A DNA stretch of 64,000 nucleotides. Origin: an uncultured Methylobacter sp. (GTDB lineage Bacteria > Pseudomonadota > Gammaproteobacteria > Methylococcales > Methylomonadaceae). Shown here one piece after another: positions 9,614 through 18,501 of this stretch (the first letter of the stretch is position 1; every line of letters starts with the position of its first letter). The position numbers and the translations under genes were made by a program. The stretch is taken from NCBI GenBank assembly GCA_903832775.1, contig CAILCX010000176.1, forward strand, positions 1 to 64,000. The letters run 5' to 3'. The notes under the pieces were generated by a model. The model saw only the letters and a program-made list of their open reading frames with translations, did no database searches and was not told the DNA's origin.

Positions 9614-9916
9614 TTATTTATTTTGCGTACAAACACCCTTAACACCACCTTGCTTTTTACAGATGGTACCTGGGCCACAATCGGTGCTAAATGAGCAAGT
9701 ATTGCCATACGTTCCGTTTATATCGTAAGGTGCCCGAACTGGAGGTTGCTTGTCGTTGGTGTTTCCAGGCGATATGCCGCCTTCGCAAACTCCGTAAATA
9801 GCGCCAGGTGCTCGAGCACATTTGCTGCCGGGACTACAATCAGAGTCGAAAGAGCAGGCAATCACGGCTACAGGTAAACAGATTACTAGCAGTAGTAAAG
9901 TTCTAACAATATTCAT
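9614..9916 (-). CDS. small secreted cysteine-rich protein with two internal repeats
   Basis: The 100-residue product has an N-terminal signal and two homologous four-cysteine modules. Module 1 is C21-C27-C33-C44 (CSFDSDCSPGSKC) and module 2 is C74-C80-C86-C96 (CSFSTDCGPGTIC), each ending GVC and joined by a 29-residue linker. The even cysteines and periplasmic targeting point to disulfide-stabilised mini-domains. VIAC before the first module fits a lipobox, so cleavage there would lipidate the first cysteine of module 1 and break its pattern; whether it is a lipoprotein is open. Product not recognised. The upstream region carries a long inverted repeat. Confidence 0.75.
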   Translation of the reverse strand: MNIVRTLLLLVICLPVAVIACSFDSDCSPGSKCARAPGAIYGVCEGGISPGNTNDKQPPVRAPYDINGTYGNTCSFSTDCGPGTICKKQGGVKGVCTQNK

Positions 9917-10281
9917 AAAGCCTCACAATATTAAATGATGGAGAGATAACTTGGAATGAAATCCATTGAGTCACTTTGGAGAACACGCTTAACAATCAAT
10001 AATACGGGGGTATTGATTGTTAAGGTCAATGAATTTGTTTTCCACTTTTAGGTTAACAAGCTAAAGTCGCTAAAAGACCAGGCTCAATTAGAATCTAACA
10101 TAATACCTGATGTTTATCTATGGGTGTTTAGCTTATTTTATGCAGTTACACTAATAAATTATATTTAATTATAAATTTAATGATGTATGTTAATAACAAG
10201 TGTAACTTATTTTTAATGCGAAAGTATCATTGTGATAAATGCAATTAAAATATACTGCAAACTATTTTAGTTGTCTTTTTA
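9917..10281. other. 365-bp divergent intergenic region
   Basis: This separates the minus-strand cysteine-rich gene from the plus-strand flavin oxidase gene and should hold both promoters. It contains the 14-bp-arm inverted repeat at 9988-10024 and a spaced 8-bp pair GTTACACT (10145-10152)/AGTGTAAC (10199-10206). The second half is strongly AT-rich. I see no ORF in it. Confidence 0.5.
9988..10024. repeat. perfect 14-bp inverted repeat
   Basis: CTTAACAATCAATA (9988-10001) and TATTGATTGTTAAG (10011-10024) are perfect inverted copies around ATACGGGGG. It starts 72 bp upstream of the minus-strand cysteine-rich gene. It may be a regulator's operator or a cruciform/hairpin. There is no T tract, so a terminator is less likely. 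Confidence 0.8.
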
Positions 10282-11745
10282 ATGTCAAATATAAATCAAT
10301 GGATAATTAGCATGATCAATACGTTAAATACTACGCTGTACCGATTTTTATTAATGGCGATTTTATTATGTCTTAGAGCGGAAATAGTATTTGCCGAGGA
10401 AAACAGTGCGGAGGTTTTGATTGTTGGCGCGGGTCTATCAGGCTTAAGTTCCGCCTATTATCTGAAAAAAGCCGGTAAATCTGCAGTCATACTCGAAATG
10501 AGTCCGCATGTCGGCGGACGCATACGCACGGCTACTTATGCTGATAATGCTCACGCTGAAGTGGGCTTGGAAGAGTTTTGGGAAAGTAATCCTGCGCTTC
10601 AGATTATGCGCGACTTGAAAGTTCCAATGGAAACTTCATATACCAGTTTTTCAAGTTTCTATTATCAAGGCAAACTCTACCTATTTCACCATAAAAGTAA
10701 TTTGGATTTTTTAAAGTCAGTCATTACTGTCGATGAATTTAAAGCCTACAAAACATGGGATGAAACTATGGTGGCGCTCTATAAACAGCTGGAAGTGCGG
10801 CCTTTGACTGCCTCACTGTTGGCGCTTAAAGAGATATCTTTTGCTGACTGGATTCATGAAAAAAGTGGCCTGTCAGCCAAGACGCAAGAATTTGTTCGTA
10901 TCGAAACCGAACCGGAATATGGTGTTGCCTGGCAAAAAATCAGTGCCTTGGATGGTATTGCCGAATGGCATTTTTTCTCGGGCGAAGGCCAGTCACCAAA
11001 TCATGTGGTTGGCGGTAATCAACGTGCCGCGCAAACGATTGCCGATTTTATCGGTGCTGATAATATTCGCCTCAATCAGCTGGTTACACATATTAAATCC
11101 ACTGATGCCGGAGTTGAGGTAACAACTAACGACACGGGTAATTTTCAACAGCATGTTTATCGGGCTAATTACGTTATTACTACCATTCCTTTGTTTAAGC
11201 TAGATGATATTCAATTTACTCCGCCGCTAAGTCCGGACAGAAGAGAGGCAATAAAAACACAAGCCGGCGGTTCATATTTTACGGCTCATGTATTGGTAGA
11301 CGTTAAAGCCAGTCATTTTTGGAAGCATAATAACGAAAGTATTCTTCCTGTGCTGACCGATGGTCCTTTGGGCGTGATTTATGAAGGGCAATCTGAGCCC
11401 AATAAAGATGTTCTATTAAATTTACTGATTACGGGGACGTATGCCGATCGTTTTAACAGTCGAGTTAATGGCTTGGATGACGATCAAAAAACGATTATTG
11501 AAGCCTTTGACAAACAATGGCCCGGTTTTGGCCGGTCGGTCAAACAAATGACTTTTTACCGTTATCATCCACGCGCCATTGCTTCTTGGCCTGTCGGTAG
11601 ATCACGATTCGATATCCTTTCTGATTCCTTAAGAGTTCCCCAAGGCCGGATTTACTTTGCTGGTGATTTTACCGAGGATACTCATTCCAATGGGGCGGCT
11701 ACTTCTGCCCTAAGAGCAGTTAAGGATATTCTGCTGAGAAAATAA
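10282..11745 (+). CDS. exported flavin-containing amine oxidase family protein
   Basis: The protein belongs to the FAD-dependent amine oxidase/NAD(P)-binding Rossmann family. A dinucleotide-binding motif VGAGLSGL follows shortly after an N-terminal hydrophobic segment. GGRIRTAT supplies the second flavin contact, and the C-terminal GRIYFAGDFTEDTHSNGAATSA is the family's FAD-binding end. The hydrophobic N-terminus ending VFAEE looks like a signal peptide, so it probably acts in the periplasm. An in-frame ATG at 10312 is an alternative start, and neither start has a clear Shine-Dalgarno. The substrate cannot be told from sequence. No operon partner is adjacent. Confidence 0.8.
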   Translation: MSNINQWIISMINTLNTTLYRFLLMAILLCLRAEIVFAEENSAEVLIVGAGLSGLSSAYYLKKAGKSAVILEMSPHVGGRIRTATYADNAHAEVGLEEFWESNPALQIMRDLKVPMETSYTSFSSFYYQGKLYLFHHKSNLDFLKSVITVDEFKAYKTWDETMVALYKQLEVRPLTASLLALKEISFADWIHEKSGLSAKTQEFVRIETEPEYGVAWQKISALDGIAEWHFFSGEGQSPNHVVGGNQRAAQTIADFIGADNIRLNQLVTHIKSTDAGVEVTTNDTGNFQQHVYRANYVITTIPLFKLDDIQFTPPLSPDRREAIKTQAGGSYFTAHVLVDVKASHFWKHNNESILPVLTDGPLGVIYEGQSEPNKDVLLNLLITGTYADRFNSRVNGLDDDQKTIIEAFDKQWPGFGRSVKQMTFYRYHPRAIASWPVGRSRFDILSDSLRVPQGRIYFAGDFTEDTHSNGAATSALRAVKDILLRK

Positions 11746-11870
11746 CAGGTCAAAGCGTTGTGAAACTGGCTGGCTTTGGATGGCAAGCTCTATCAAAAAA
11801 TGTAACTTAATTAAGGCATATATTAATTCGGCATCAGCCATTTTGCTTAAATAGTTCATGATTTAGTCTT

Positions 11871-12494
11871 TTATAGGCTGTTGTCAGTTAACAGGCGCCA
11901 TTTATTAACTATCATGCAAAACAGTTCGGCGGTTTTTTCAGCGTCATACAGTGCAGCGTGAGCTTTTGCATTATCCCACTCCAAACCTGCCGCCTCGGCA
12001 ATTTTTGATAATACAGTTTGCTGGTAGACCAGTCCGCCCAAAGTTGCAGTATCAAAAGTACTGAACGGGTGAAAAGGGCTACGTTTTATCTGGGTTCGTT
12101 GTATGGCTGCATTCAGAAAGCCAATATCAAAAGCAGGATTGTGGCCAACCAGAATGGCGCGTGTGCAATTATTGCGTTTGACAGCGTCCTTGATTGGTTT
12201 AAAGAGCATGTTCAGCGCCTCTTTTTCTTCGATGGCCATCCGAAAAGGATGATAAGGATCTATGCCGTTAAATTTGAGCGCGGATTCGTCCAGTTCCGAA
12301 TTTTTAAAAGGAACAACATGTGTGGTATAACGTTCGGTAATTACCATATTATTGTTACTGTTAAGTTCAACAATAACCGCTGCAATTTCGAGTAAGGCAT
12401 TTTTTTTAGGATTAAAGCCGGCTGTTTCTATGTCTATAACTACCGGGAGGAAACCTCGGAAACGTTTTTCTAAGGGAATTAAAGATTTATCCAT
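11871..12494 (-). CDS. rnt: ribonuclease T
   Basis: RNase T is a DEDD-family 3'-5' exoribonuclease that trims tRNA CCA ends and matures stable RNAs. The protein carries the RNase T opening KRFRGFLPVVIDIETAGF with the first catalytic Asp/Glu, FNGIDPYHPFR, VGHNPAFDIGFLNAA with the third acidic residue, and HAALYDAEKTAELF with the catalytic His/Asp. I moved the start from a TTG at 12545 to the ATG at 12494, which gives 207 residues (E. coli about 215) and begins just before the conserved region. Divergent from mlaA. Confidence 0.92.
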   Translation of the reverse strand: MDKSLIPLEKRFRGFLPVVIDIETAGFNPKKNALLEIAAVIVELNSNNNMVITERYTTHVVPFKNSELDESALKFNGIDPYHPFRMAIEEKEALNMLFKPIKDAVKRNNCTRAILVGHNPAFDIGFLNAAIQRTQIKRSPFHPFSTFDTATLGGLVYQQTVLSKIAEAAGLEWDNAKAHAALYDAEKTAELFCMIVNKWRLLTDNSL

Positions 12495-12608
12495 TTTTAA
12501 AGTTGTACCAGGAGGTCTTGAAATGAGCCGCTGGAGATCCAGCAATTATTGATATGTTACGCGAAATTTTACCTTTAATAAAAATAATAGTTTTGTGGAG
12601 AAAATGAA

Positions 12609-13370
12609 ATGAATCATAGAAGATTGATACCTCAATTTGGCTATCTAGTTTTATTGGCCAGTTTGGGCGGTTGTGCAACGACCGGAAAAGATCCCCAAGA
12701 TCCTTTGGAAGGTTGGAATAGAGGAACGCAAACGTTTAACGACAATCTTGATACTTATGCTATGAAGCCTATCGCTGAAGGTTATCGCTGGATAATGCCA
12801 GCGTTTGCTGATCGCGGTGTAACCAATTTTTTCAGTAATATTAAAGATATTGGCGTAACTATTAATGATTTGTTGCAGTTTAAGGTCTCACAAACCGGTC
12901 AGGATGGCGCGCGTTTTCTGGTTAATACAACTGCCGGAGTTGGCGGCCTGGTTGATGTTGCCGAGATGATTGATTTGCCCAAGCATAACGAAGATTTTGA
13001 TCAAACTATGGGTGTTTGGGGAATTCCAACCGGTCCTTATTTGGTGTTGCCGTTTTTTGGACCAAGTTCTCCTCGTGGCGTTGGTGGTTTGATCGGCGAT
13101 GCGGCGATGAATCCAATAAGTTATGTAGACAGCGGTATTATCACCGGTAGTTTGTTTGCGCTGAATGCGTTTGATCGTCGTGCTGATAATTTGGGGACTG
13201 AGAAAATAGCCACTGAAGCGTCAATAGACCGGTATTCATTCTTTAAAAGCGCCTACTTTCAACAGCGCGATTATTTGGTTCATGATGGCAATATGCCAGA
13301 AGGAGCTGATTTATTGGAAAATGAGGATAGTTTAAAGAAGGAAAATTTGGTTCCTGTTAGGCCGTATTAA
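12609..13370 (+). CDS. mlaA: MlaA/VacJ family phospholipid-retrieval lipoprotein
   Basis: MlaA is the outer-membrane lipoprotein of the Mla system that removes misplaced phospholipids from the outer leaflet. Visible are a lipoprotein signal with lipobox LGGC, the DPLEGWNRGTQTFND opening, and the family core GVGGLVDVAEMIDLP ... DFDQTMGVWG and GPYLVLPFFGPSSPRG. The ATG at 12609 is 8 bases after GGAG; a nearer ATG at 12604 encodes only Met-Lys before a stop. The other mla genes are not nearby. A heptamer-unit hairpin follows the stop codon. Confidence 0.93.
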   Translation: MNHRRLIPQFGYLVLLASLGGCATTGKDPQDPLEGWNRGTQTFNDNLDTYAMKPIAEGYRWIMPAFADRGVTNFFSNIKDIGVTINDLLQFKVSQTGQDGARFLVNTTAGVGGLVDVAEMIDLPKHNEDFDQTMGVWGIPTGPYLVLPFFGPSSPRGVGGLIGDAAMNPISYVDSGIITGSLFALNAFDRRADNLGTEKIATEASIDRYSFFKSAYFQQRDYLVHDGNMPEGADLLENEDSLKKENLVPVRPY

Positions 13371-13375
13371 AAAAT

Positions 13376-13449
13376 AAGTCGAAGGGGACGAAGGGCGAAA
13401 GGTGTTGCTTTCACTTAGCCCTTTGTCTAAAGTCTTAAGTCTTTAGTCT
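13376..13449. repeat. heptamer-unit hairpin between mlaA and pyrC
   Basis: The left arm is purine-rich (AAGTCGA-AGGGGACGA-AGGGCGA-AAGG). The right arm is pyrimidine-rich with heptamers TAAAGTC, TTAAGTC and TTTAGTC. The arms can pair imperfectly. It sits between convergent genes and overlaps the pyrC stop codon, so a bidirectional 3'-end role is plausible. Same design as 2818-2911 and 14851-14913. Confidence 0.65.
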
Positions 13450-14480
13450 AATTTAAGCTTCCATGACAATTCTTCATTTGCCTTAAGTGGCGTAATGCTA
13501 AGGTTATTTTCTCCGTAAGTAGACGGAACTTTCCAGGACGCTTTTTCAAGTGTCACTGTGCCTGAATTTCTGGGCAATCGATAAAAATCTGCACCATGAA
13601 AACTGGCGAAACCTTCCAGTTTATGCAGTGCGTCGCCCTGTTCAAAGGCTTCTGCGTAAAGTTCTAAAGCCGCGTGTGCGCTATAACAACCGGCACAACC
13701 GCAAGCATTTTCTTTTAAATCTGACAAGTGTGGCGCGCTGTCTGTGCCCAAAAAGAATTTTGGATTGCCGCTGCTGGCTGCCTTAACCAGTGCGAGGCGA
13801 TGCGACTCGCGCTTGAGGATCGGCAGGCAGTAATAATGCGGTTTTATGCCACCCGCCAGAATCGCATTACGGTTAAACAGTAAATGCTGGGGAGTAATGG
13901 TTGCGGCAACAGTGTTACCGCAAGCTTTTACAAAATCTACTGCTTCGGTCGTGGTTACATGTTCGACCACAATGCGCAACTCGGGAAAGTTACAGATAAT
14001 GTCATTTAGATATTTGTCGATAAATACCCGTTCGCGGTCAAAAATATCACAAGCCTCGTCGGTTACTTCGCCATGAATCAATAAGGGAATATCGTGTTTT
14101 TCCAGTGCCGCTAATAAGGGATAAATTGATTTGATGTCGGCAACACCGGAATCCGAGTTAGTGGTTGCGCCGGCAGGATAGAGTTTGAAGGCATGAACGT
14201 GTTCAGAGGCGGCGGCCATTTTGATTTCATCTGCGCTAGTCGAACCGGTCAGATACAGCGTCATTAGCGGCATAAAATCCAGCCCAGCAGGAACCGCTTG
14301 CAAGATTTCTTCCCGATATATCAAGGCCTGAGCCACCGAAGTTACTGGCGGCTTGAGGTTGGGCATAATAATCGCGCGGGCAAATTGTTTTGCCGTATGC
14401 GGCATTACCGTTTTTAGAATAGCACCGTTTCTGACATGTAAATGCCAGTCATCTGGCCTTGTGATGGTTATTGTTTTCAT
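13443..14480 (-). CDS. pyrC: dihydroorotase, PyrC type
   Basis: PyrC cyclises carbamoyl-aspartate to dihydroorotate in pyrimidine synthesis. At 345 residues it matches the class II enzyme (E. coli 348). The metal-binding [10 protein letters not shown] motif is at about 10-18. The carboxylated-lysine region [13 protein letters not shown] follows. LIHGEV, VVEHVTT and GTDSAPH supply the remaining zinc ligands and catalytic aspartate. The start is the ATG at 14480. It is divergent from the FmdB-type gene. Confidence 0.96.
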   Translation of the reverse strand: MKTITITRPDDWHLHVRNGAILKTVMPHTAKQFARAIIMPNLKPPVTSVAQALIYREEILQAVPAGLDFMPLMTLYLTGSTSADEIKMAAASEHVHAFKLYPAGATTNSDSGVADIKSIYPLLAALEKHDIPLLIHGEVTDEACDIFDRERVFIDKYLNDIICNFPELRIVVEHVTTTEAVDFVKACGNTVAATITPQHLLFNRNAILAGGIKPHYYCLPILKRESHRLALVKAASSGNPKFFLGTDSAPHLSDLKENACGCAGCYSAHAALELYAEAFEQGDALHKLEGFASFHGADFYRLPRNSGTVTLEKASWKVPSTYGENNLSITPLKANEELSWKLKLD

Positions 14481-14585
14481 TATTCAAGTTAAATTCTGTA
14501 AAATAGGCGGTTATTTTATAGTAAGTGCCATGAAAAATCAGACACAGCACTTATTGTAGCTATTTTTTTGTTATCGGAGTGGTTA

Positions 14586-14843
14586 ATGCCAATATACGAG
14601 TACCAATGTCAATCCTGCGGTCATGAGCACGAAGCGTTACAAAAAATCAGCGCCGAGCCGCTCATTACCTGCCCAGCTTGTAGTAAACCGGAATTAATGA
14701 AAAAGATTTCTGCGGCTGGATTTCGCTTAAAAGGCACCGGCTGGTATGAAACTGATTTCAAGAGCGGCACCAAAAAGAATGTAGCCGGGGAAGCGACAAG
14801 CAAAAGTTCTGCAAAACCAACCAGCGATAGTAAAAGTCAGTAA
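14586..14843 (+). CDS. FmdB-type zinc ribbon protein
   Basis: An 85-residue protein starting [16 protein letters not shown], with two CxxC pairs (CQSC and CPAC) forming the FmdB/CxxC_CXXC_SSSS zinc ribbon and a low-complexity Ser/Lys tail. I moved the start from 14568 to the ATG at 14586, which follows GGAG and gives the canonical N-terminus. FmdB-type genes commonly sit directly upstream of aspS in gammaproteobacteria, as here. The function is thought to be regulatory but is not established. Confidence 0.88.
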   Translation: MPIYEYQCQSCGHEHEALQKISAEPLITCPACSKPELMKKISAAGFRLKGTGWYETDFKSGTKKNVAGEATSKSSAKPTSDSKSQ

Positions 14844-14850
14844 CAAAGCA

Positions 14851-14913
14851 GACGAAAGACGAACGACGAAAGGCGAAAATACCGCTTTCGTTTTTCGTCT
14901 TTCATCTTTTATC
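14851..14913. repeat. heptamer-unit hairpin before aspS
   Basis: The left arm is four heptamers GACGAAA, GACGAAC, GACGAAA and GGCGAAA (14851-14878). The right arm is TTTCGTT, TTTCGTC, TTTCATC and TTTTATC (14886-14913). Together they give a 28-bp, slightly mismatched stem with a 7-base loop. It lies in the FmdB-aspS spacer. This is the clearest of the three heptamer hairpins in the window. Confidence 0.85.
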
Positions 14914-14941
14914 TAAAACTTTATATCAACAGGGAAAATTT

Positions 14942-16732
14942 ATGCGTACTCACAAGTGCGGAGAATTAAATACACAACAACTAGGCGAAACAGTTTCAAT
15001 CTGCGGTTGGGTCCATAGACGCAGAGATCATGGCGGCGTTATTTTCATTGATTTACGTGATCGTGCCGGTCTGGTGCAGGTCGTGGTTGATCCTGATGTT
15101 GCCGATACTTTTGCAGTTGCTGAAAGTGTTCGCAGTGAATACGTTTTAAAAATTACCGGTCTGGTTCGTCACCGTCCGGAAGGCACGGTTAACAGTAACA
15201 TGCATTCCGGTGCGATTGAAATACTGGCTAAAGACATAGAAGTGTTGAATGAATCAGAAACCCCACCGTTTCCGGTTGAAAGTGACATCGAAGTTAACGA
15301 AGAATTGCGTTTGCGCTACCGTTATATCGATTTGCGTCGTACCGTGATGCAGGAAAAGATGAAAGTGCGTCGCGATGTGACCCGGGTTTTAAGAAACTTT
15401 TTGGATGACAATGAGTTTTTTGAGATTGAAACGCCGTATCTGACCAAAGCTACACCAGAAGGCGCCCGCGATTACATCGTCCCGAGCCGTACCCACGAAA
15501 ATTCCTTTTTCGCCTTGCCGCAATCCCCGCAATTGTATAAACAAATGCTGATGGTGGCGGGTATGGATCGTTATTATCAGGTAGTACGCTGTTTCCGCGA
15601 CGAAGATTTACGCGCTGACCGTCAACCCGAATTTACCCAGTTGGATATTGAAACGTCTTTCATGAGTGAAGACGAAATCATGATCATTATGGAAGAGATG
15701 ATTCGCCAGCTGTTTGCCAAAGTCATCGACGTTAAACTGGACGATGTTTTTCCGCGCATGACTTATCAGGAATCTGTGTCCCGTTTTGGTGTTGATCGTC
15801 CCGATTTGCGGATTCCAATGGAATTGGTCGATATCGCAGAAGACATGAAAGACGTCGATTTTAAAGTTTTTTCAGCCCCCGCCAATGATCCTAAAGGTCG
15901 AGTCGTGGCGATGCGTGTTCCTAACGCTGGCGATTTAAGCCGTAAAGACATCGATGCGCTCACCAAGTATGTCAGTATTTATGGCGCTCGTGGCTTGGCT
16001 TATATTAAAGTCAACGATTTGTCTGCTGGCATTGAAGGCTTGCAATCGCCGATCGTTAAATTTGCGCCCGATGAAGTCTGGGCTAGCGTCCTGGCTAAAA
16101 CCGGCGCACAAACCGGCGATTTAATTTTCTTCGGCGCGGACAAAGCCAGCATCGTGAATGAAGCGATGGGCGCCTTGCGGGTCAAGTTGGGTCATGATCT
16201 TAATTTGCTGCAAGGCGACTGGAAACCGGTTTGGGTTGTTGATTTCCCCATGTTTGACTGGGATGAGAAAAGTGGCCGTTTCAATGCCATTCATCACCCT
16301 TTCACGGCGCCAAGTTGTTCGGTTGAAGAACTGGTGGCCAATCCGGGAGCAGCCTTGTCACGCGCTTATGATTTGGTCTTGAACGGCACAGAAGTCGGTG
16401 GCGGTTCAATTCGTATCAATCGTACTTCCATGCAACAAACCGTACTCGAGATTTTAGGTATTGGTGAAGATGAAGCCAGAGAGAAATTCGGCTTCCTGCT
16501 CGATGCCCTGAAATTCGGTGCGCCTCCGCACGGTGGTTTGGCGTTCGGTCTTGATCGTTTGGTAATGTTAATGACCCATTCAAGTTCAATTCGCGATGTG
16601 ATAGCGTTCCCTAAAACCCAATCAGCGGCTTGTCCATTGGTTAGCGCGCCTGCGGTAGTAACCGATGAGCAATTGAAAGAATTGGGTATTCGCCTGATTA
16701 AACCGGCAGGGAAAGAAAAAGTTAAGGATTAA
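14942..16732 (+). CDS. aspS: aspartyl-tRNA synthetase
   Basis: AspRS charges tRNA-Asp with aspartate. At 596 residues it is the bacterial-type class II enzyme. An N-terminal OB fold binds the anticodon ([20 protein letters not shown]). Motif 2 is [22 protein letters not shown] insertion domain follows at about 300-420. Motif 3 is [12 protein letters not shown] near the C-terminus. Start ATG with AGGG upstream. A strong intrinsic terminator follows at 16742. Confidence 0.97.
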   Translation: MRTHKCGELNTQQLGETVSICGWVHRRRDHGGVIFIDLRDRAGLVQVVVDPDVADTFAVAESVRSEYVLKITGLVRHRPEGTVNSNMHSGAIEILAKDIEVLNESETPPFPVESDIEVNEELRLRYRYIDLRRTVMQEKMKVRRDVTRVLRNFLDDNEFFEIETPYLTKATPEGARDYIVPSRTHENSFFALPQSPQLYKQMLMVAGMDRYYQVVRCFRDEDLRADRQPEFTQLDIETSFMSEDEIMIIMEEMIRQLFAKVIDVKLDDVFPRMTYQESVSRFGVDRPDLRIPMELVDIAEDMKDVDFKVFSAPANDPKGRVVAMRVPNAGDLSRKDIDALTKYVSIYGARGLAYIKVNDLSAGIEGLQSPIVKFAPDEVWASVLAKTGAQTGDLIFFGADKASIVNEAMGALRVKLGHDLNLLQGDWKPVWVVDFPMFDWDEKSGRFNAIHHPFTAPSCSVEELVANPGAALSRAYDLVLNGTEVGGGSIRINRTSMQQTVLEILGIGEDEAREKFGFLLDALKFGAPPHGGLAFGLDRLVMLMTHSSSIRDVIAFPKTQSAACPLVSAPAVVTDEQLKELGIRLIKPAGKEKVKD

Positions 16733-16741
16733 GACAAGTAG

Positions 16742-16764
16742 GGTGCGCATTGCGCACCTTTTTT
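16742..16764 (+). terminator. intrinsic terminator of aspS
   Basis: GGTGCGC (16742-16748) and GCGCACC (16752-16758) form a GC-rich stem with a 3-base loop, followed by TTTTTT. It lies 10 bp after the aspS stop. The same GGGTGCGCAT half-site recurs at about 27464 without its partner arm. Confidence 0.9.
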
Positions 16765-16866
16765 GAGCTTGGAGTATGTAGTGGTGTGTAGCGCACTCTA
16801 GATTAACTGATCATAAAGATAACCAACTACCGCCAAAAGCAATCTTCGTGGAGGAATACCATTTAA

Positions 16867-17964
16867 ATGACCATAACCACCTTACTCATTCAAGATTACG
16901 CCTTACTCAGTGATGAGGAATGCGATGAGCGTATTATTGCCGCTAAAGCCAAGTTGGGTAAACGCTGCGTGGTGCTTGGCCATCATTATCAGCGTGATGA
17001 AGTGTTTAAACATGCTGATTTTTCCGGGGACTCCTTAAAACTGTCCCGGGATGCTGCGCAATCCGATGCTGAATATATTGTGTTTTGCGGTGTGCATTTT
17101 ATGGCGGAAGTCGCCGATATTTTGTCGCGTCCGGAACAGATTGCGATTTTGCCGGATATGGCGGCCGGGTGTTCGATGGCGGATATGGCCAATCTCATCA
17201 AAGTTCAAAAGAGTTGGGATGAATTGGCGCAAGTGATTGATGTGGAGAATGAAGTTACGCCCATAACGTATATCAACTCTGCGGCCGACCTTAAGGCTTT
17301 TTGCGGTAAGCATGGCGGCATTGTCTGCACTTCATCTAATGCCCAAAAGATTTTGGAATGGAGCTTTGCCCAAAAATCGAAAATTTTGTTTTTTCCTGAC
17401 CAGCATCTGGGACGAAATACCGGTTACCGTATGGGCATTCCTTTGGAAGAAATGGTCACCTGGGACTTCACCCAGTCTATGGGGGGCTTGACTGAAGAGC
17501 AAATTCGCAACGCAAAAATCATACTCTGGAACGGCTATTGTTCAGTGCATCAGGTTTTTAAGCCGGAACAGATTGATAACTTTCTGGAGCGCTACCCTGA
17601 AACCAAGGTTATTTCCCATCCGGAAGCGTCTTTTGAAGTTTGCCAAAAGTCAGAATATATTGGTTCTACCGAGTATATTTTAAAAACGGTTCGTGAAGCT
17701 GAGCCTGACACCCGCTGGCTGGTTGCGACCGAATTAAATCTGGTCAATCGTCTGCATGAAGAATGTAAGGCGCAGGGTAAAAACGTGCATTTTATGTCAC
17801 CGACCTTGTGTATGTGTTCAACGATGTTTCGAACCGATCCTCAGCATTTGGCGTGGATACTGGAAAACCTGGCTGCAGGGCAGGTAGTTAACCAGATATC
17901 AGTACCTGTTGAAGTCGCAAAATTTGCCAAACTGGCCTTGGATAATATGTTGGGAGTAATGTAA
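16867..17964 (+). CDS. nadA: quinolinate synthase
   Basis: NadA condenses iminoaspartate with dihydroxyacetone phosphate to quinolinate for NAD synthesis and uses a 4Fe-4S cluster. The protein has the NadA opening VLGHHYQRDEV and FSGDSLKLS. Cluster cysteines are in FCGVHFMAE, GYCSVHQ and the C-terminal LCMCSTMFR. Its 365 residues fit the longer NadA form. The ATG follows GGAGG at a slightly long spacing. The next ORF overlaps the stop by one base. nadB and nadC are not adjacent. Confidence 0.96.
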   Translation: MTITTLLIQDYALLSDEECDERIIAAKAKLGKRCVVLGHHYQRDEVFKHADFSGDSLKLSRDAAQSDAEYIVFCGVHFMAEVADILSRPEQIAILPDMAAGCSMADMANLIKVQKSWDELAQVIDVENEVTPITYINSAADLKAFCGKHGGIVCTSSNAQKILEWSFAQKSKILFFPDQHLGRNTGYRMGIPLEEMVTWDFTQSMGGLTEEQIRNAKIILWNGYCSVHQVFKPEQIDNFLERYPETKVISHPEASFEVCQKSEYIGSTEYILKTVREAEPDTRWLVATELNLVNRLHEECKAQGKNVHFMSPTLCMCSTMFRTDPQHLAWILENLAAGQVVNQISVPVEVAKFAKLALDNMLGVM

Positions 17965-18314
17965 TGGAACTGGATATAAGTCGTTTAAAACATTTTTCAA
18001 TGACCTATGTGTTTTTGGAAAACGAAGGTGAAGATATTGCTTGTGAATATGAGCAGATATCCGAGAATCCTGTGCTTTCCGCAGATGGTAATAGTGTTAC
18101 CTTTACCATAAGAAATATTGATCAGGCTGAGGATAGTGAAATTTATTCAGTAACGCTTGTAAAAGAGAGTGCTGATGATTTTTACATAAAGTCTGATTAT
18201 TTCGATGATATCAACGAGGCTTATTATCTTGACCTTGAAATCTCTGATGAGGATGTGAAATTCATCCTTGAAGGAGATGATGAAGTTATGTTTTTATATG
18301 GATTTTATGAATAA
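17964..18314 (+). CDS. small acidic protein of unknown function
   Basis: This 116-residue acidic protein is rich in Asp and Glu, has alternating hydrophobic/charged stretches suggesting a beta-rich soluble fold, and shows no signal peptide or membrane segment. I do not recognise it. Its ATG shares one base with the nadA stop (TAATG) and GGGAG lies just upstream inside nadA, so it is almost certainly translated with nadA. Whether it serves NAD synthesis is unknown. Confidence 0.65.
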   Translation: MELDISRLKHFSMTYVFLENEGEDIACEYEQISENPVLSADGNSVTFTIRNIDQAEDSEIYSVTLVKESADDFYIKSDYFDDINEAYYLDLEISDEDVKFILEGDDEVMFLYGFYE

Positions 18315-18501
18315 ACTCGATATTAATTTTAAGTGCGGTATATTTTTTTTAAACGTATTTATATAAATTAACAATTTTAATTTTAAGATTAGATATAGCT
18401 TTTGCGGAGATTTTTCTGTAAACAGCATTAGGTTTTAGTAACAATATAAATATCGATAGGGCTTTACTTATAAGCCGTATCTCAACAAAATAAAGGGTTT
18501 T

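Noticed and set aside
12604-12611. Alternative mlaA start at ATGAAATGA
   Set aside because: The ATG at 12604 runs into a stop after two codons. The ATG at 12609 gives the lipoprotein signal and better spacing to GGAG.
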